Assembly (NCBI RefSeq): GCF_029839275.1
Contig: NZ_JAOCAH010000013.1
Location: 62,001-126,000 of the forward strand
Reading direction: 5' to 3'
Length of the DNA stretch: 64,000 nt
Source of the DNA: Pseudomonas sp. GD03944
GTDB taxonomy: Bacteria > Pseudomonadota > Gammaproteobacteria > Pseudomonadales > Pseudomonadaceae
A program made the translations under genes and the position numbers. Below are positions 8,124-16,815 of the stretch, in pieces. Within the stretch, counting starts at the first letter, position 1; the number at the start of each line of letters is the position of its first letter. The notes below the pieces were generated by a model that was given only the letters and a program-made list of their open reading frames with translations, ran no database searches and was not told where the DNA came from.

Positions 8124-9803
8124 TCAGAGCTGGTAGCTGAAGCTCAGGGTCAGGCGCGGGGACCGGTTGCGGCTGTCCAGAGCCTCGTCGGACATCGGCT
8201 TGGCCGCCTCGACCGCGATGTTGTAGTAGCGGGCATCGCCGAAGCGCAGGCCCAGGGCCACAGACGACAGCTCCGCCCGGCTGACCGGCTGCTCGTTGAA
8301 CCAGGTGCGGGCCGCGTCCACCACCGCGTAGGGCTGCACCAGGCGAATCCAGTTGCCCTCCACCCCGATGCTGTAGTTCAGCTCGTAGGCGGCGCCCCAG
8401 CCCTTGTCGCCGGTGGCCTGGTCGTTGGGGTAACCACGGGCGAAGTTCTGCCCGCCGAATACGGCTTGTTCCGCATCCGGCAGGTTGTCGTCGCTCCAGT
8501 ACAGGGCCGCCGACATCACCCCACCCCAGCGCGGGCTGTACTGATCGCTCTGCAGGCCGGAGAGGCGCACCCGGAAGAAATCCAGGTCGTACAGGCCGTT
8601 GTCGGTGCGCGCGCCCATGCCATCGATGCCCTGGTACAGGCCACCGCTCACGATGCGCAGCCGCTCGCTGCTGCTCTGGCGCCAGTCGCTCTCCAGGCCG
8701 AACACGCGGATATCGGTCTCGTCCTCGAAGGACAGCGGGAAGCCCACCACGTCGTAACGGGTCTGATCATTGACCGCGTACAGCCGTGCGCCGGTGCTCA
8801 GCCAGTGATCGGGGGCGGCGATCCACGGGTGGCTGACGCCGATGGAGAACCGGTCGTTTTCACGCTGGCGGCGCAGCTCGATGCCGTCGCTCAGGCGCAC
8901 CGGGGTGCTGGGTTCGCTGCGGTAATGGGAAGCGAACAGGCTGAGCTGGGTACCTTCGCTACCGAGGTACTGGTTGTAGTCCAGGCGGTAGTAACGCTCC
9001 TTCTCTTCGCCTGGCGGCACCAGCACGCTGACGCCGAGCTGCTCGGCCATGGCGGTGTGGGCGTTGCTGTTGAAGCTGAGCAGGGCCTGGATGTCGTCGC
9101 GGCTGCTTTCGGTCAGGCCCAGGTTGCTGGTCCAGGCCTTGCGCTGCGCCTGGGCGACCAGCCGGCTAGCACCATCGGTGGCCTCCGGCGGCGGCACCTG
9201 GGCACTCAAGGTGACCCCGGGTATGCGGCTGAGCAGGGTGGTGTAGCGGTCGAAGGTCTTGCGCGTCAGCGGCCGCTCGCCCTGGATCTTGTCCAGCAGT
9301 TGCCGCACATAGGCGGACACGCCGCCCAGCTCGCCACGCAATTCGTAATCCTTGACGTAGCCCTCCACCAGCACCACCCGCACGCGGCCGTTCTCGAAGC
9401 GCTGGGCCGGCAGGAAGGCGTAGGACAGCAGGTAACCGTCGGCCTGGTAGCGCTGGGTAATGCCGCGGGTCGCCTCGATCAGTTCGGCCAGGCTGGTGGG
9501 TCGCCCGACCATGCCCTCGTAGACCTTGGCCAGCTCCTCGAAGGGGTACACAGTGCCGCCCTCGATCTGCACGTTGCGCACCGTGACCGTGGAGCTCATC
9601 AGCAGCATCTGCTGCTGGCTCTGCTGCTGCGTGGCGGGCTGATCGGGAAGCTGGGTGGCGGGGGCCGGCGCGCGGTAGGCATCGACCGGCAGGTTCGGGG
9701 CGGGCAGGTTGCGTTCGGTTTCGTTGCTGTTGAGGTAGCTCGGCAGCTGCTGCGCCAGAGCGGACATCGGGACCAATAGACACAGCGCACAGAGTGTTCG
9801 CAT
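8124..9803 (-). CDS. ShlB/FhaC-type two-partner-secretion outer-membrane transporter
   Basis: TpsB family pore, 559 aa. Signal peptide (TLCALCLLVPMSALAQ), Gln-rich linker, two POTRA-like domains (TVTVRNVQIEGGTVYPFEE; YVKDYELRGELGGVS, about residues 75-230), then a beta-barrel ending in alternating strands and a terminal aromatic-rich strand (RLTLSFSYQL). A VFGGQNFARGYPNDQ stretch matches the lid-lock loop region (variant of VRGY). Start ATG 9803 has AGGGAG seven bases upstream; an ATG at 9821 is less well placed. The gene directly upstream on the same strand is not a normal TpsA but a collagen-like lipoprotein, so the cargo is uncertain. Distinct from the cdiB at 37735. Confidence 0.88.
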   Translation of the reverse strand: MRTLCALCLLVPMSALAQQLPSYLNSNETERNLPAPNLPVDAYRAPAPATQLPDQPATQQQSQQQMLLMSSTVTVRNVQIEGGTVYPFEELAKVYEGMVGRPTSLAELIEATRGITQRYQADGYLLSYAFLPAQRFENGRVRVVLVEGYVKDYELRGELGGVSAYVRQLLDKIQGERPLTRKTFDRYTTLLSRIPGVTLSAQVPPPEATDGASRLVAQAQRKAWTSNLGLTESSRDDIQALLSFNSNAHTAMAEQLGVSVLVPPGEEKERYYRLDYNQYLGSEGTQLSLFASHYRSEPSTPVRLSDGIELRRQRENDRFSIGVSHPWIAAPDHWLSTGARLYAVNDQTRYDVVGFPLSFEDETDIRVFGLESDWRQSSSERLRIVSGGLYQGIDGMGARTDNGLYDLDFFRVRLSGLQSDQYSPRWGGVMSAALYWSDDNLPDAEQAVFGGQNFARGYPNDQATGDKGWGAAYELNYSIGVEGNWIRLVQPYAVVDAARTWFNEQPVSRAELSSVALGLRFGDARYYNIAVEAAKPMSDEALDSRNRSPRLTLSFSYQL

Positions 9804-9855
9804 GGGACGCTCCCTGGTCATACCGCAAGTGCGGCGTACGGCTTTCCAAAAGGTC

Positions 9856-9882
9856 GGCGCCGGATGTGATCCGGCGCCTTTT
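9856..9882. terminator. Bidirectional-type hairpin between collagen-like gene and transporter gene
   Basis: Ten-pair stem GGCGCCGGAT/ATCCGGCGCC (9856-9865 with 9869-9878), three-base loop. TTTT follows on the plus strand and an A-rich run precedes it (T-rich on the minus strand after a three-base gap). Placed 14 bases after the stop of the collagen-like gene and 52 before the transporter start, so it may attenuate rather than abolish read-through between the two. Confidence 0.65.
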
Positions 9883-9896
9883 GAGACTAGCTCCCG

Positions 9897-11444
9897 TTAC
9901 TTCTTCAAGCCACCCAGCAGGCCTCCGAGTCCGCCGCCCAGGCCACCGTTCTGGTTACCGCCGAGCAAGCCGCCGAGACCACCTTGTGCCGGGCCGGCCT
10001 GGCCGCCGTTGACCACCCCACCGAGCTGGCCCACGGTCTGGCCGACGCTGGCCACGGTGTTGCCCAGCTGGGCACCCACCGGGTTGTTGCCGGCGCTGAC
10101 CTGTTGGCCGAGGCTGGTGACTGCGCCGCCCACCTGGCCCAGCAGGCCGCTGACCGGTGCGCCCAGGCCGGTGGCAGCGCCCAGTTGCTGGGTCACGCCC
10201 GACACCGCGCCAAGTACCGGGGTCACCGCCTGGCCAACCTTGCCGCCGACCGCAGCCAGCGGCGCGCCATGGCTGGTGTTGGCGATGCCGTCGCCACCGA
10301 CCAGGGTGCCCAGCGATGCCACGGTATTACCTACCGCGCCGCCGTTCACGCCCAGGGCGCTGACCACGCCGTTGTTGCTGCCCTGGTCGAGGCCCTGGCC
10401 CACCGAAACCACCAGCCCGCCGGCGGTTTCCAACAAGCCGTTGACCGGTTTGCCCAGCCCGCTCTTCTCGCCGACCGGCGCGGTGGCCCCGGTGACGGCG
10501 TTGAGCACCTCGTCCAGGCCGTTGCCGTTGTTGCTGCCGTTACCGTCGCCGCCGGTGCCGACCTCGACACCCACCTGGGCCTCGACGGACACATAGCCGC
10601 CGGCACTGTCGAGAATGCCGCCCACGCCGGAAAGGGTTTTGCCGACCACCTGGCCGAGCGGGTTCTCACCGCCGCCGGTGACTTTTTCGCCCAACCCGCT
10701 GACCGCGGTGCTGGTCTTGTCCAGCAGGCCATTGACCGGATCACCCAGACCGGTGGCATGACCGATGGTGCGGGTGGTGCCTTCCACCAGGCTGACCACC
10801 GGCACCAGCACCTTGCCGCCGACCGCATCGGTCGCATTGCCCAGCGGCCCGCTGGTCGTGGCCACGCTCAGGGTGTCGCCCAGCATCGTTACCCGCTCAC
10901 CCACGCCATCGACCACACCTCCGACCCGGGTAACCACCCCGCCCACCAGCGGGATCTGCTTGATCGGGTCGGTCTCGCCGAACGCTGCCACCCCTTTGCC
11001 GAGGGCGGATACACCACCGCCAAGGTCACCCGTGGCGGTGCCGACGGACGCCAGGGTGGTGCCCACGGCATTGCTGTCGGTACCCAGGGTACCCAGGCCA
11101 TTGCTCACACCGGAACCCAGGCTGTTGGCCGCCCGGCCCACCGAGGACACCAGGCCGCCGGCACCGCCGGTCAGGGCCGTGCTGCCGCCCACGGGCACGT
11201 TGCTGATACCGTCACCGAGGTCGATCACGCCGTCACCGATCCCGCTGAGGGCGCCGCCGGCATCGTCCGCCACCTCGGCCGTGGCCAGGGTGCTGACACC
11301 GGCCGCACCGCCATCACCACCTGCCGAACCGGCGCTGTCGACAAAGCTCTTGGAACCGCCACCACCACTGCTGCACCCGGCAAGGGAAACGGCGGTCGCC
11401 AATGCCAATACGGTGCAGGTATGTGTCCAGGTAAATGCTTTCAT
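9897..11444 (-). CDS. Glycine-rich collagen-like repeat lipoprotein
   Basis: 515 aa surface-type protein. Lipoprotein signal VLALATAVSLAGC, then a Gly/Ser run and a long low-complexity region dominated by Gly, Val, Leu and Ala. Degenerate units of 90-110 residues recur, each with a phrase like ATGLGDPVNGLLD or SGLGKPVNGLLE followed by VxGLGxxV and GNTVASxG; at least four copies are visible (around 10140, 10440, 10740 and 10970). The C-terminus is a run of GGLGGLLGG ending KK. NCBI-style names for such proteins are collagen-like triple helix repeat protein, but strict Gly-X-Y periodicity is not maintained, so a triple helix is doubtful. Probable adhesin or matrix protein, inferred from company with Tad genes and a TpsB pore. 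The ATG at 11444 opens the signal peptide. Confidence 0.8.
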   Translation of the reverse strand: MKAFTWTHTCTVLALATAVSLAGCSSGGGGSKSFVDSAGSAGGDGGAAGVSTLATAEVADDAGGALSGIGDGVIDLGDGISNVPVGGSTALTGGAGGLVSSVGRAANSLGSGVSNGLGTLGTDSNAVGTTLASVGTATGDLGGGVSALGKGVAAFGETDPIKQIPLVGGVVTRVGGVVDGVGERVTMLGDTLSVATTSGPLGNATDAVGGKVLVPVVSLVEGTTRTIGHATGLGDPVNGLLDKTSTAVSGLGEKVTGGGENPLGQVVGKTLSGVGGILDSAGGYVSVEAQVGVEVGTGGDGNGSNNGNGLDEVLNAVTGATAPVGEKSGLGKPVNGLLETAGGLVVSVGQGLDQGSNNGVVSALGVNGGAVGNTVASLGTLVGGDGIANTSHGAPLAAVGGKVGQAVTPVLGAVSGVTQQLGAATGLGAPVSGLLGQVGGAVTSLGQQVSAGNNPVGAQLGNTVASVGQTVGQLGGVVNGGQAGPAQGGLGGLLGGNQNGGLGGGLGGLLGGLKK

Positions 11445-11774
11445 GAGTGAATCCGTCCATTCTCGTGAATCAGTCGACGATGAAGTTTCAGGCCCGCTGA
11501 CACCTCATCCGTGGCTTCATCAAAGAACAACCCACCCACTCGAACAACCCTGAACTTGGTATTAACCGTTTATATATCCCCCGATAAATGCGCGAATCGA
11601 TTAATACTAAAGTTATAACCAGTACCCCACCTTGCAAGCGATAATTAAACAGTGAACTTTCAATCACTTTTTATATCAGCGAGTGGGTGATCGACTTATC
11701 GCCGATCCCGTTTTCCGGCAGCGCGACGCACCGTTACAGGGCATACTGTCGCGCCCCGAAAACAGGAGAACCGC
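11445..11774. promoter_or_regulatory. AT-rich divergent region upstream of the collagen-like gene
   Basis: 330 bases without a gene. About 11555-11690 is strongly AT-rich, as in front of flp. It contains the flp-shared element (11599-11620, toward the collagen-like gene). CAGGAG just before 11775 is the ribosome-binding site of the YdcZ-type gene. No recognisable terminator. Confidence 0.55.
11599..11620 (-). promoter_or_regulatory. Second copy of the flp-shared upstream element
   Basis: On the minus strand this reads GGTTATAACTTT-AGT-ATTAATC, identical to the copy before flp (7228-7249) apart from the central three bases, and points toward the collagen-like gene 154 bases away. Same spacing and orientation argue for a real operator rather than chance AT-richness. 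Confidence 0.55.
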
Positions 11775-12224
11775 ATGCCCACACCGATCTGGTGGCTACT
11801 CGCCCTGCCCTTCGTCGCGGGCGCCTGCCTGCCGTTGCAGGCCGGCATCAATGGCCAGTTGTCCAAGCAGGTGTCCAGCGTGTTGTCCGCCGCGCTGATC
11901 TCATTCAGCGTGGGCACCCTTGCGCTGGTGCTCCTGGTGCTGGCGCGGGGTGAAATGCCCGGCCTGTCGGCACTCAAGGGCTTGAACTGGTGGCACTGGA
12001 GCGGCGGCCTGCTGGGGGTGATGTTCATCGCCACGGCGGCCTTCGCCGGGCCGCGGGTGGGCGCCCTGCTGTTCATGGTGCTGGTGATCGCCGGCCAGTT
12101 GAGCATGGCGCTGATGCTCGATCACTTCGGCTGGGCGGGCTTTCGCGAGGCGCCGATCAGCCTGGGCAAGATCGGTGGCCTGCTGCTGATCGTGGCGGGG
12201 ATCTGGATGATTCGCCGCGGCTGA
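11775..12224 (+). CDS. YdcZ/DUF606-type small DMT-superfamily membrane protein
   Basis: 149 aa, five hydrophobic segments (for example LLALPFVAGACLPLQAGIN at the N-terminus and IGGLLLIVAGIWMI at the C-terminus). The opening LPLQAGINGQLSKQVSSVLSA and the WWHWSGGLLGV stretch fit the DUF606 half-size transporters, which pair head-to-tail or dimerise in the inner membrane. Substrate unknown. Good ribosome-binding site (CAGGAG). No functional link to its neighbours is evident. Confidence 0.85.
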   Translation: MPTPIWWLLALPFVAGACLPLQAGINGQLSKQVSSVLSAALISFSVGTLALVLLVLARGEMPGLSALKGLNWWHWSGGLLGVMFIATAAFAGPRVGALLFMVLVIAGQLSMALMLDHFGWAGFREAPISLGKIGGLLLIVAGIWMIRRG

Positions 12225-12275
12225 TCCGGCGACGCGAGGGACGGGCCGACAGGCAGCGCCTGCCAGCCCGGGGCG

Positions 12276-13214
12276 TCAGTTGTGACGTTCGAAGCGGTAG
12301 AACAGGTTGGGCTCGCTGACCAGGTACAGGTTGCCCCGATCGTCGAAGGTCATGCCCTCCCCCTGCGGCACGCTGTCCTTGAGGCCGGCAAAGCCGCCGA
12401 TCAGCGAGCGGAAGCTGACCATCTGGCCTTCGCGGTCCAGCTCGATCAGCAGCTTGGATTCATCGCTGAGCAGCGCCAGGTGGCCGGTGCGGTCGTCGTA
12501 GTGCACCGACGACAGGTCGGTGGCGAACACACTGTGGCGAATCCAGTCCTCGCGGTCGATGATCTCCAGGTCGAACGCGCCCTCCAGGCTGGATTTCAAC
12601 CCGCGGATTTCATACAGCTTGCGCGGTGAATGCTCCTTGACCACGAACACCCGATCACCGGCCCGGTCATAGCCCACGCCTTCGAAACCCTGGTTGCCGC
12701 CCAGGTCGATACCCAAGGTCAGCGCCTGGTAGTCCTCGCGAAACAGCGCGCCGGGCTTGTCCGGCAACGGCACCACCACCAGGGCCTGCTTGCGCTCCTC
12801 GGCCAGCAACAGCATGTCGTCGCCCAGGTAGGTGACGCCCTCCACGTCGCCGAAGCCGCTGAGCGGGTAGCGCCCAAGCACCTCGCCATCCTTGCTCATG
12901 GCCAGCAGTTCTTCGGGGTTGTTGAGCACGGCCCAGAGCTGGTCGCGGCGCTCGTCGTAGGTCAGCCCGGAGAGGTTGTCGCTGACGCCCAGCACCGGTT
13001 TGGCGTCGACCGCCACGTGGTATTCCGGCAGCCACAGGCTGCGGTTTTCCCATTCGTTCTCGTGCATGGACGTGGTGACCCAGAAGTACAGGCGGTCATC
13101 CAGATGCTGGGTACGGACTTGATAGGCCAGGACCAGAAGAATCAACAACAGCGCCCATTTCCATGGGCTGATGACGGGTAGCTTTCCTAGCACCCCCTTG
13201 GCAGCGGACATCAT
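12276..13214 (-). CDS. SdiA-regulated-family (YjiK-like) beta-propeller protein
   Basis: About 312 aa. One N-terminal membrane helix (WKWALLLILLVLAYQV) anchors a periplasmic propeller: repeated phrases GLTYDERRDQLWAVLNNPE, VEGVTYLGDDMLLLAEER, FEGVGYDRAGDRVFVVKE, GHLALLSDESKLLIELD and GEGMTFDDRGNLYLVSE are the blades of the SdiA-regulated family. Function of the family is not known. Two adjacent ATG codons (13214, 13211) head the protein; an in-frame TTG at 13271 is less likely. Divergent from the diguanylate cyclase gene. Confidence 0.85.
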   Translation of the reverse strand: MMSAAKGVLGKLPVISPWKWALLLILLVLAYQVRTQHLDDRLYFWVTTSMHENEWENRSLWLPEYHVAVDAKPVLGVSDNLSGLTYDERRDQLWAVLNNPEELLAMSKDGEVLGRYPLSGFGDVEGVTYLGDDMLLLAEERKQALVVVPLPDKPGALFREDYQALTLGIDLGGNQGFEGVGYDRAGDRVFVVKEHSPRKLYEIRGLKSSLEGAFDLEIIDREDWIRHSVFATDLSSVHYDDRTGHLALLSDESKLLIELDREGQMVSFRSLIGGFAGLKDSVPQGEGMTFDDRGNLYLVSEPNLFYRFERHN

Positions 13215-13463
13215 CAACGTCTTCTCGCGTGCGTATGGGAAGGTGAGCAGTCTGACCGGCAAATGTTTCAATCCGGCGGTGCCACGCTCTCACACGCAAC
13301 ATCAGAAGCCCGCGCCATCAGGCGCGCGGTTTCGATCAAGCCAGGCCGGCAAAGTTCCCCAGCGGCACCGCCGTACCAACATGCGCCCAATGATGATGGC
13401 AATGTGGCACTTCTGCCGCGGCTCAAGCACTATGTAGCTGGACGCAGTTTTGTGATCACAGCC

Positions 13464-14585
13464 ATGAGCCCAACCGAAGCCCCTCGCCAGCCCCATGCCT
13501 TCGCCCTCTGGCGCGAGGCCCAGGACACCCGGATTCGCACGCGCCTGGGTGGAATCTACTACCTGTTGGCCTGGCTGCTGACCTGGCTGTTCAGCGCGGC
13601 GCCCGGCGAACAATGGCTGCTGTGCCTGGTGGGCAGTGGCTTCTTCGCCCTGATGCTCGCCGCGCGCCTGCTGCACCGCCTGCCCGAGGACGATTCGCCC
13701 CAGGCGATGCAAGGCTGGATCGACCGCCACTGGATTCTGATATTCGTCACCGGCCTGGGCTGGGGCCTGGCCCACGCCTGGTTCCTGTCCGACTCGCTGT
13801 TCGCCGACTCCAAGCTGATCGCCACCCTCAGCACCATCGCCTTCACCACGGCCCTGGCGTTCAACTTCCCGATGCGCAAGGGCCGCGCGGTGATCGCCCT
13901 GCTCCTGCTGTACCTGCCGGGCCTGAGCGCCATGGCCCTGGACTGGGAACAGCAGCGGGTCACGCTGGTCACCCTGGCGTTCTACCTGACCTACCTGGTG
14001 CTCGCGCTCACCCGCAGCCACCGCGAGTACCGCGACACCCTCAACCTGGAAATGAAACTGCTGGAGCACCAGGAGCGGCTCGAAGTGCTGACCCGCACCG
14101 ACAGCCTGACCCAACTGGGCAACCGCTACCAGTTCAACAGCCTGTTCCCGGTGATGGTCGCCAACGCCCAACGCCAGCAGCACTCGCTGTCGCTGGTGCT
14201 GCTGGACATCGACTTCTTCAAGCGGGTCAACGACGAACACGGCCACGCCTGTGGCGATGCCTGCCTGAGCGCCTTCGCCGAGCGCATGCGCCAGGTATTC
14301 CGCCGCGACAGCGACGCCCTGCTGCGCCTGGGCGGTGAGGAGTTCGGCGTGCTGATGCCCAACACCTCGCTGGAACAGGCCCACCAGTTGGCCGAGAGCT
14401 TTCGCCACGAACTGGCGCTGCAAGGCTTCGAGGTGAACGGGCTGAGCCTGCCGCTGACTGCCAGCCTGGGCGTCGGCTGCTTCGACCTGCAGCGCGACGC
14501 CTGTGCCGAGAGCTTCTTCAAGCGCGTCGACGACGCCCTTTACCTGGCCAAGAGCGCCGGCCGCAACCGCCTGGTCCAGGCTTAA
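13464..14585 (+). CDS. Membrane-bound GGDEF diguanylate cyclase
   Basis: Makes cyclic-di-GMP from two GTP. 373 aa: five to six membrane helices over about residues 25-190 (YYLLAWLLTWLF, WILIFVTGLGWGLAHAW, VIALLLLYLPGLSAM, LVTLAFYLTYLVLAL), a short coiled linker, then GGDEF domain with the intact signature GGEEF at about residue 290 and an RxxD inhibitory site (RDSD) five residues before it, so product inhibition is expected. DSLTQLGNRYQFN and LDIDFFKRVND are the usual domain motifs. The ATG at 13464 lacks a strong ribosome-binding site. Ends one base before the stop of the convergent chemoreceptor gene. Confidence 0.92.
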   Translation: MSPTEAPRQPHAFALWREAQDTRIRTRLGGIYYLLAWLLTWLFSAAPGEQWLLCLVGSGFFALMLAARLLHRLPEDDSPQAMQGWIDRHWILIFVTGLGWGLAHAWFLSDSLFADSKLIATLSTIAFTTALAFNFPMRKGRAVIALLLLYLPGLSAMALDWEQQRVTLVTLAFYLTYLVLALTRSHREYRDTLNLEMKLLEHQERLEVLTRTDSLTQLGNRYQFNSLFPVMVANAQRQQHSLSLVLLDIDFFKRVNDEHGHACGDACLSAFAERMRQVFRRDSDALLRLGGEEFGVLMPNTSLEQAHQLAESFRHELALQGFEVNGLSLPLTASLGVGCFDLQRDACAESFFKRVDDALYLAKSAGRNRLVQA

Positions 14586-16517
14586 CTACAACCGAAAGCT
14601 GCCCATCTGCCGGGTCAGGTCATCGGCCAGGCCGCGCAGGGTCTGGCAGTCTTCCCGGCAGCCGCGCACCTCTCCGGCCGTGGCGTGAGCCAGGTCGGCG
14701 ATGCCCTGGACGTTGCGGTTGATCTCCTCAGTAACCGAGGTCTGCTCCTCGGTGGCCGCCGCGACCTGGGTGTTCATGTCGTTGATCTTCTCCACCTGCC
14801 CGGTAATCGCGCCGAGCGACTGCCCGGTGCGCTGACTGGCCTCCACCCCGGTGCCGGTCGCGGCCTGGCCGGCGTGCATGGAGCTGACCGCCGTCTCCGC
14901 GCCCTGCTTGAGACGCTGGATCATCTGCTGGATTTCATCGGTGGAACTCTGGGTGCGGCTGGCCAGGGTGCGCACCTCGTCCGCCACCACCGCAAAACCA
15001 CGCCCCATCTCGCCAGCCCGGGCTGCCTCGATGGCCGCGTTGAGCGCCAGCAGGTTGGTCTGCTCGGAGATGCCGCGGATCACCGCCAGCACCTGGTCGA
15101 TGGACGCCACCTGCTGCGCCAGCTCGGTGACCGCCTCGGCCGCGCCGCCGATTTCCGACGACATCTTCTCGATATGGCCGATGGACTGCCCCACCACCTG
15201 ACGCGCCTGCTGCGCCTCTTCCCGGGCGCTGTGCGAGGCCTGGGCGGCGCTGCTGGCGTTACGCGCGATCTCCTGCACGGTCAGCCCCATCTCGTGCACC
15301 GCGGTGGCCACCATGTCGGTCATTTCCTGCTGCTGGCCGGCGCGCCCGGCGGTGTTCTCCACCACCTGCGCCACCTGGCTGACAGCGCCGCGCAGGCGCT
15401 CGCTGGTGGCCAGCACGTCGCTGATCAGGCTGCGCTGCCCGCCAATGAACCGGTTGAAGCCCCGGGCCAGATCGCCCAGCTCGTCGGCGCGGGATTCGTC
15501 CAGGCGCCGGGTCAGGTCGCCGCCGCCCCCGCCGATTTCCACCAGCGCGGCGGTCACCTGGCGGATCGGCCGCACCAGCCCCCGCGCCAGCAACACCACC
15601 AGGCCCAGGAACAGCAACGCCACGCCAATGCCCACCAGGCTGGTCATCAGCAACGCCTGGCGCGCCTCGGCGTAGATCTCTGCCTCCGGCACCTCGCTGA
15701 CCAGCAGCCAGTCGAGGCTATCCAGCTTCTGCGCCACCGCCAGGAAGGTCTCGCCCTCGCGCTCGAAGCGCACGGCCTTGCCGCCGCTGGCCAGCAGTTC
15801 GGCCGTGGGGTCGGCGCCAAACAGCTGGCTCAACTGGCCGCTGCCATTGAGGGTGGCTTGCGGGTGAATCTTCACCCCGCCCTGGCCGTCGACTAGGAAC
15901 ACCTGGCCGCGCTCGCCGAAGCGGAAGTCGCGGATCATCTCGGACATCGCCGCCAGGCTGAAGCCCAGGCCAGACACGCCCAGCGTCTTGCCGTCGCGCT
16001 TGATCCGCTGGTTGATGAACAGGGTCGGCAGGCGCGTGCCCTTGTCGATGTCGATCTCCAGCACGCTGTCGCGGGTGCCGTCGACCAGGGCGTAGAACCA
16101 CTGGTTCTCCGGCTGGTTGCGGTTGATGGTGCGCGCCAGGCCCTCGCCCGTGGTGTAGTTGCCGCTTTCCAGCGCGGCAATGGAGGTGGTCAGCGCGCCC
16201 TGTTGCACGCGCACGCCCTCCAGGTAGCGGGCGAATTCGTCGCGCCGCGCCGGGTCTTCCCCGTCGGCCAGCCAATCCTGCACCAGGCTGTTGCCGGCGA
16301 TCCCGGCGTTGGCGGTGATCGGCGCGGTCAGCACCCGCTCCAGCTCATTGCGAATGGCCAATACCTTGGCCGGAAGAGCCTCCTCCAACAGATAGCGTTC
16401 CGTCAGGCGGTTGACCACCGCCGAATAGATGCCCACCACGAGCAGGATGCTGGCCAGCAAGGCCGCCCCCATGCTCAGAATCAACTGCCACTGAATACTG
16501 CGTTGCCAGAGGCGCAT
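14586..16517 (-). CDS. Methyl-accepting chemotaxis protein with periplasmic Cache-type sensor
   Basis: 643 aa receptor. Helix 1 (LILSMGAALLASILLVVGIY), a large periplasmic domain of about 270 residues that looks Cache-like (NQPENQWFYALVDGTRDSV, GVSGLGFSLAAMSEMIRDF, GQVFLVDGQGGVKIHPQ, DWLLVSEVPEAEIYAEA), helix 2 (LVGIGVALLFLGLVVLLA), a HAMP domain, then the cytoplasmic signalling hairpin with ISEQTNLLALNAAIEAARAG. No C-terminal CheR-tether pentapeptide is seen. Ligand unknown. The ATG at 16517 has GGAG about nine bases upstream. A perfect 12-base palindrome ATTGTGCACAAT lies at 16566-16577 ahead of it. Confidence 0.92.
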   Translation of the reverse strand: MRLWQRSIQWQLILSMGAALLASILLVVGIYSAVVNRLTERYLLEEALPAKVLAIRNELERVLTAPITANAGIAGNSLVQDWLADGEDPARRDEFARYLEGVRVQQGALTTSIAALESGNYTTGEGLARTINRNQPENQWFYALVDGTRDSVLEIDIDKGTRLPTLFINQRIKRDGKTLGVSGLGFSLAAMSEMIRDFRFGERGQVFLVDGQGGVKIHPQATLNGSGQLSQLFGADPTAELLASGGKAVRFEREGETFLAVAQKLDSLDWLLVSEVPEAEIYAEARQALLMTSLVGIGVALLFLGLVVLLARGLVRPIRQVTAALVEIGGGGGDLTRRLDESRADELGDLARGFNRFIGGQRSLISDVLATSERLRGAVSQVAQVVENTAGRAGQQQEMTDMVATAVHEMGLTVQEIARNASSAAQASHSAREEAQQARQVVGQSIGHIEKMSSEIGGAAEAVTELAQQVASIDQVLAVIRGISEQTNLLALNAAIEAARAGEMGRGFAVVADEVRTLASRTQSSTDEIQQMIQRLKQGAETAVSSMHAGQAATGTGVEASQRTGQSLGAITGQVEKINDMNTQVAAATEEQTSVTEEINRNVQGIADLAHATAGEVRGCREDCQTLRGLADDLTRQMGSFRL

Positions 16518-16565
16518 GAAGGAGTCTCCCGTTTGTCGAGACAGGTCGTTTTTATTGGATACAGC

Positions 16566-16577
16566 ATTGTGCACAAT
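16566..16577. promoter_or_regulatory. 12-base palindrome upstream of the chemoreceptor gene
   Basis: ATTGTGCACAAT, a perfect palindrome 48 bases before the start at 16517, in an AT-rich patch. It could be a dimeric regulator site; short palindromes of this size also arise by chance, so this is tentative. Confidence 0.3.
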
Positions 16578-16815
16578 TAATGGCGATGTGACAGCCATGC
16601 CCCGTTATCGACCGATCGACGGCGTGGCTTGAGGAGCCAGACGCTCGCCCGGACGGATGGCGGCGAGGCAGAGGAACGAGGCGCCGGGCCAGCGGTCCGT
16701 AGATCAGAGCGGGTTCGATCCGCATGGCCTGCCGGGCTTCCTTGCCCCGGCGGCTGACCGACAGACTGAGAACCAGACGCTGGTATCACCCCAGAGATGA
16801 CCGTAGGCTGGAGCC

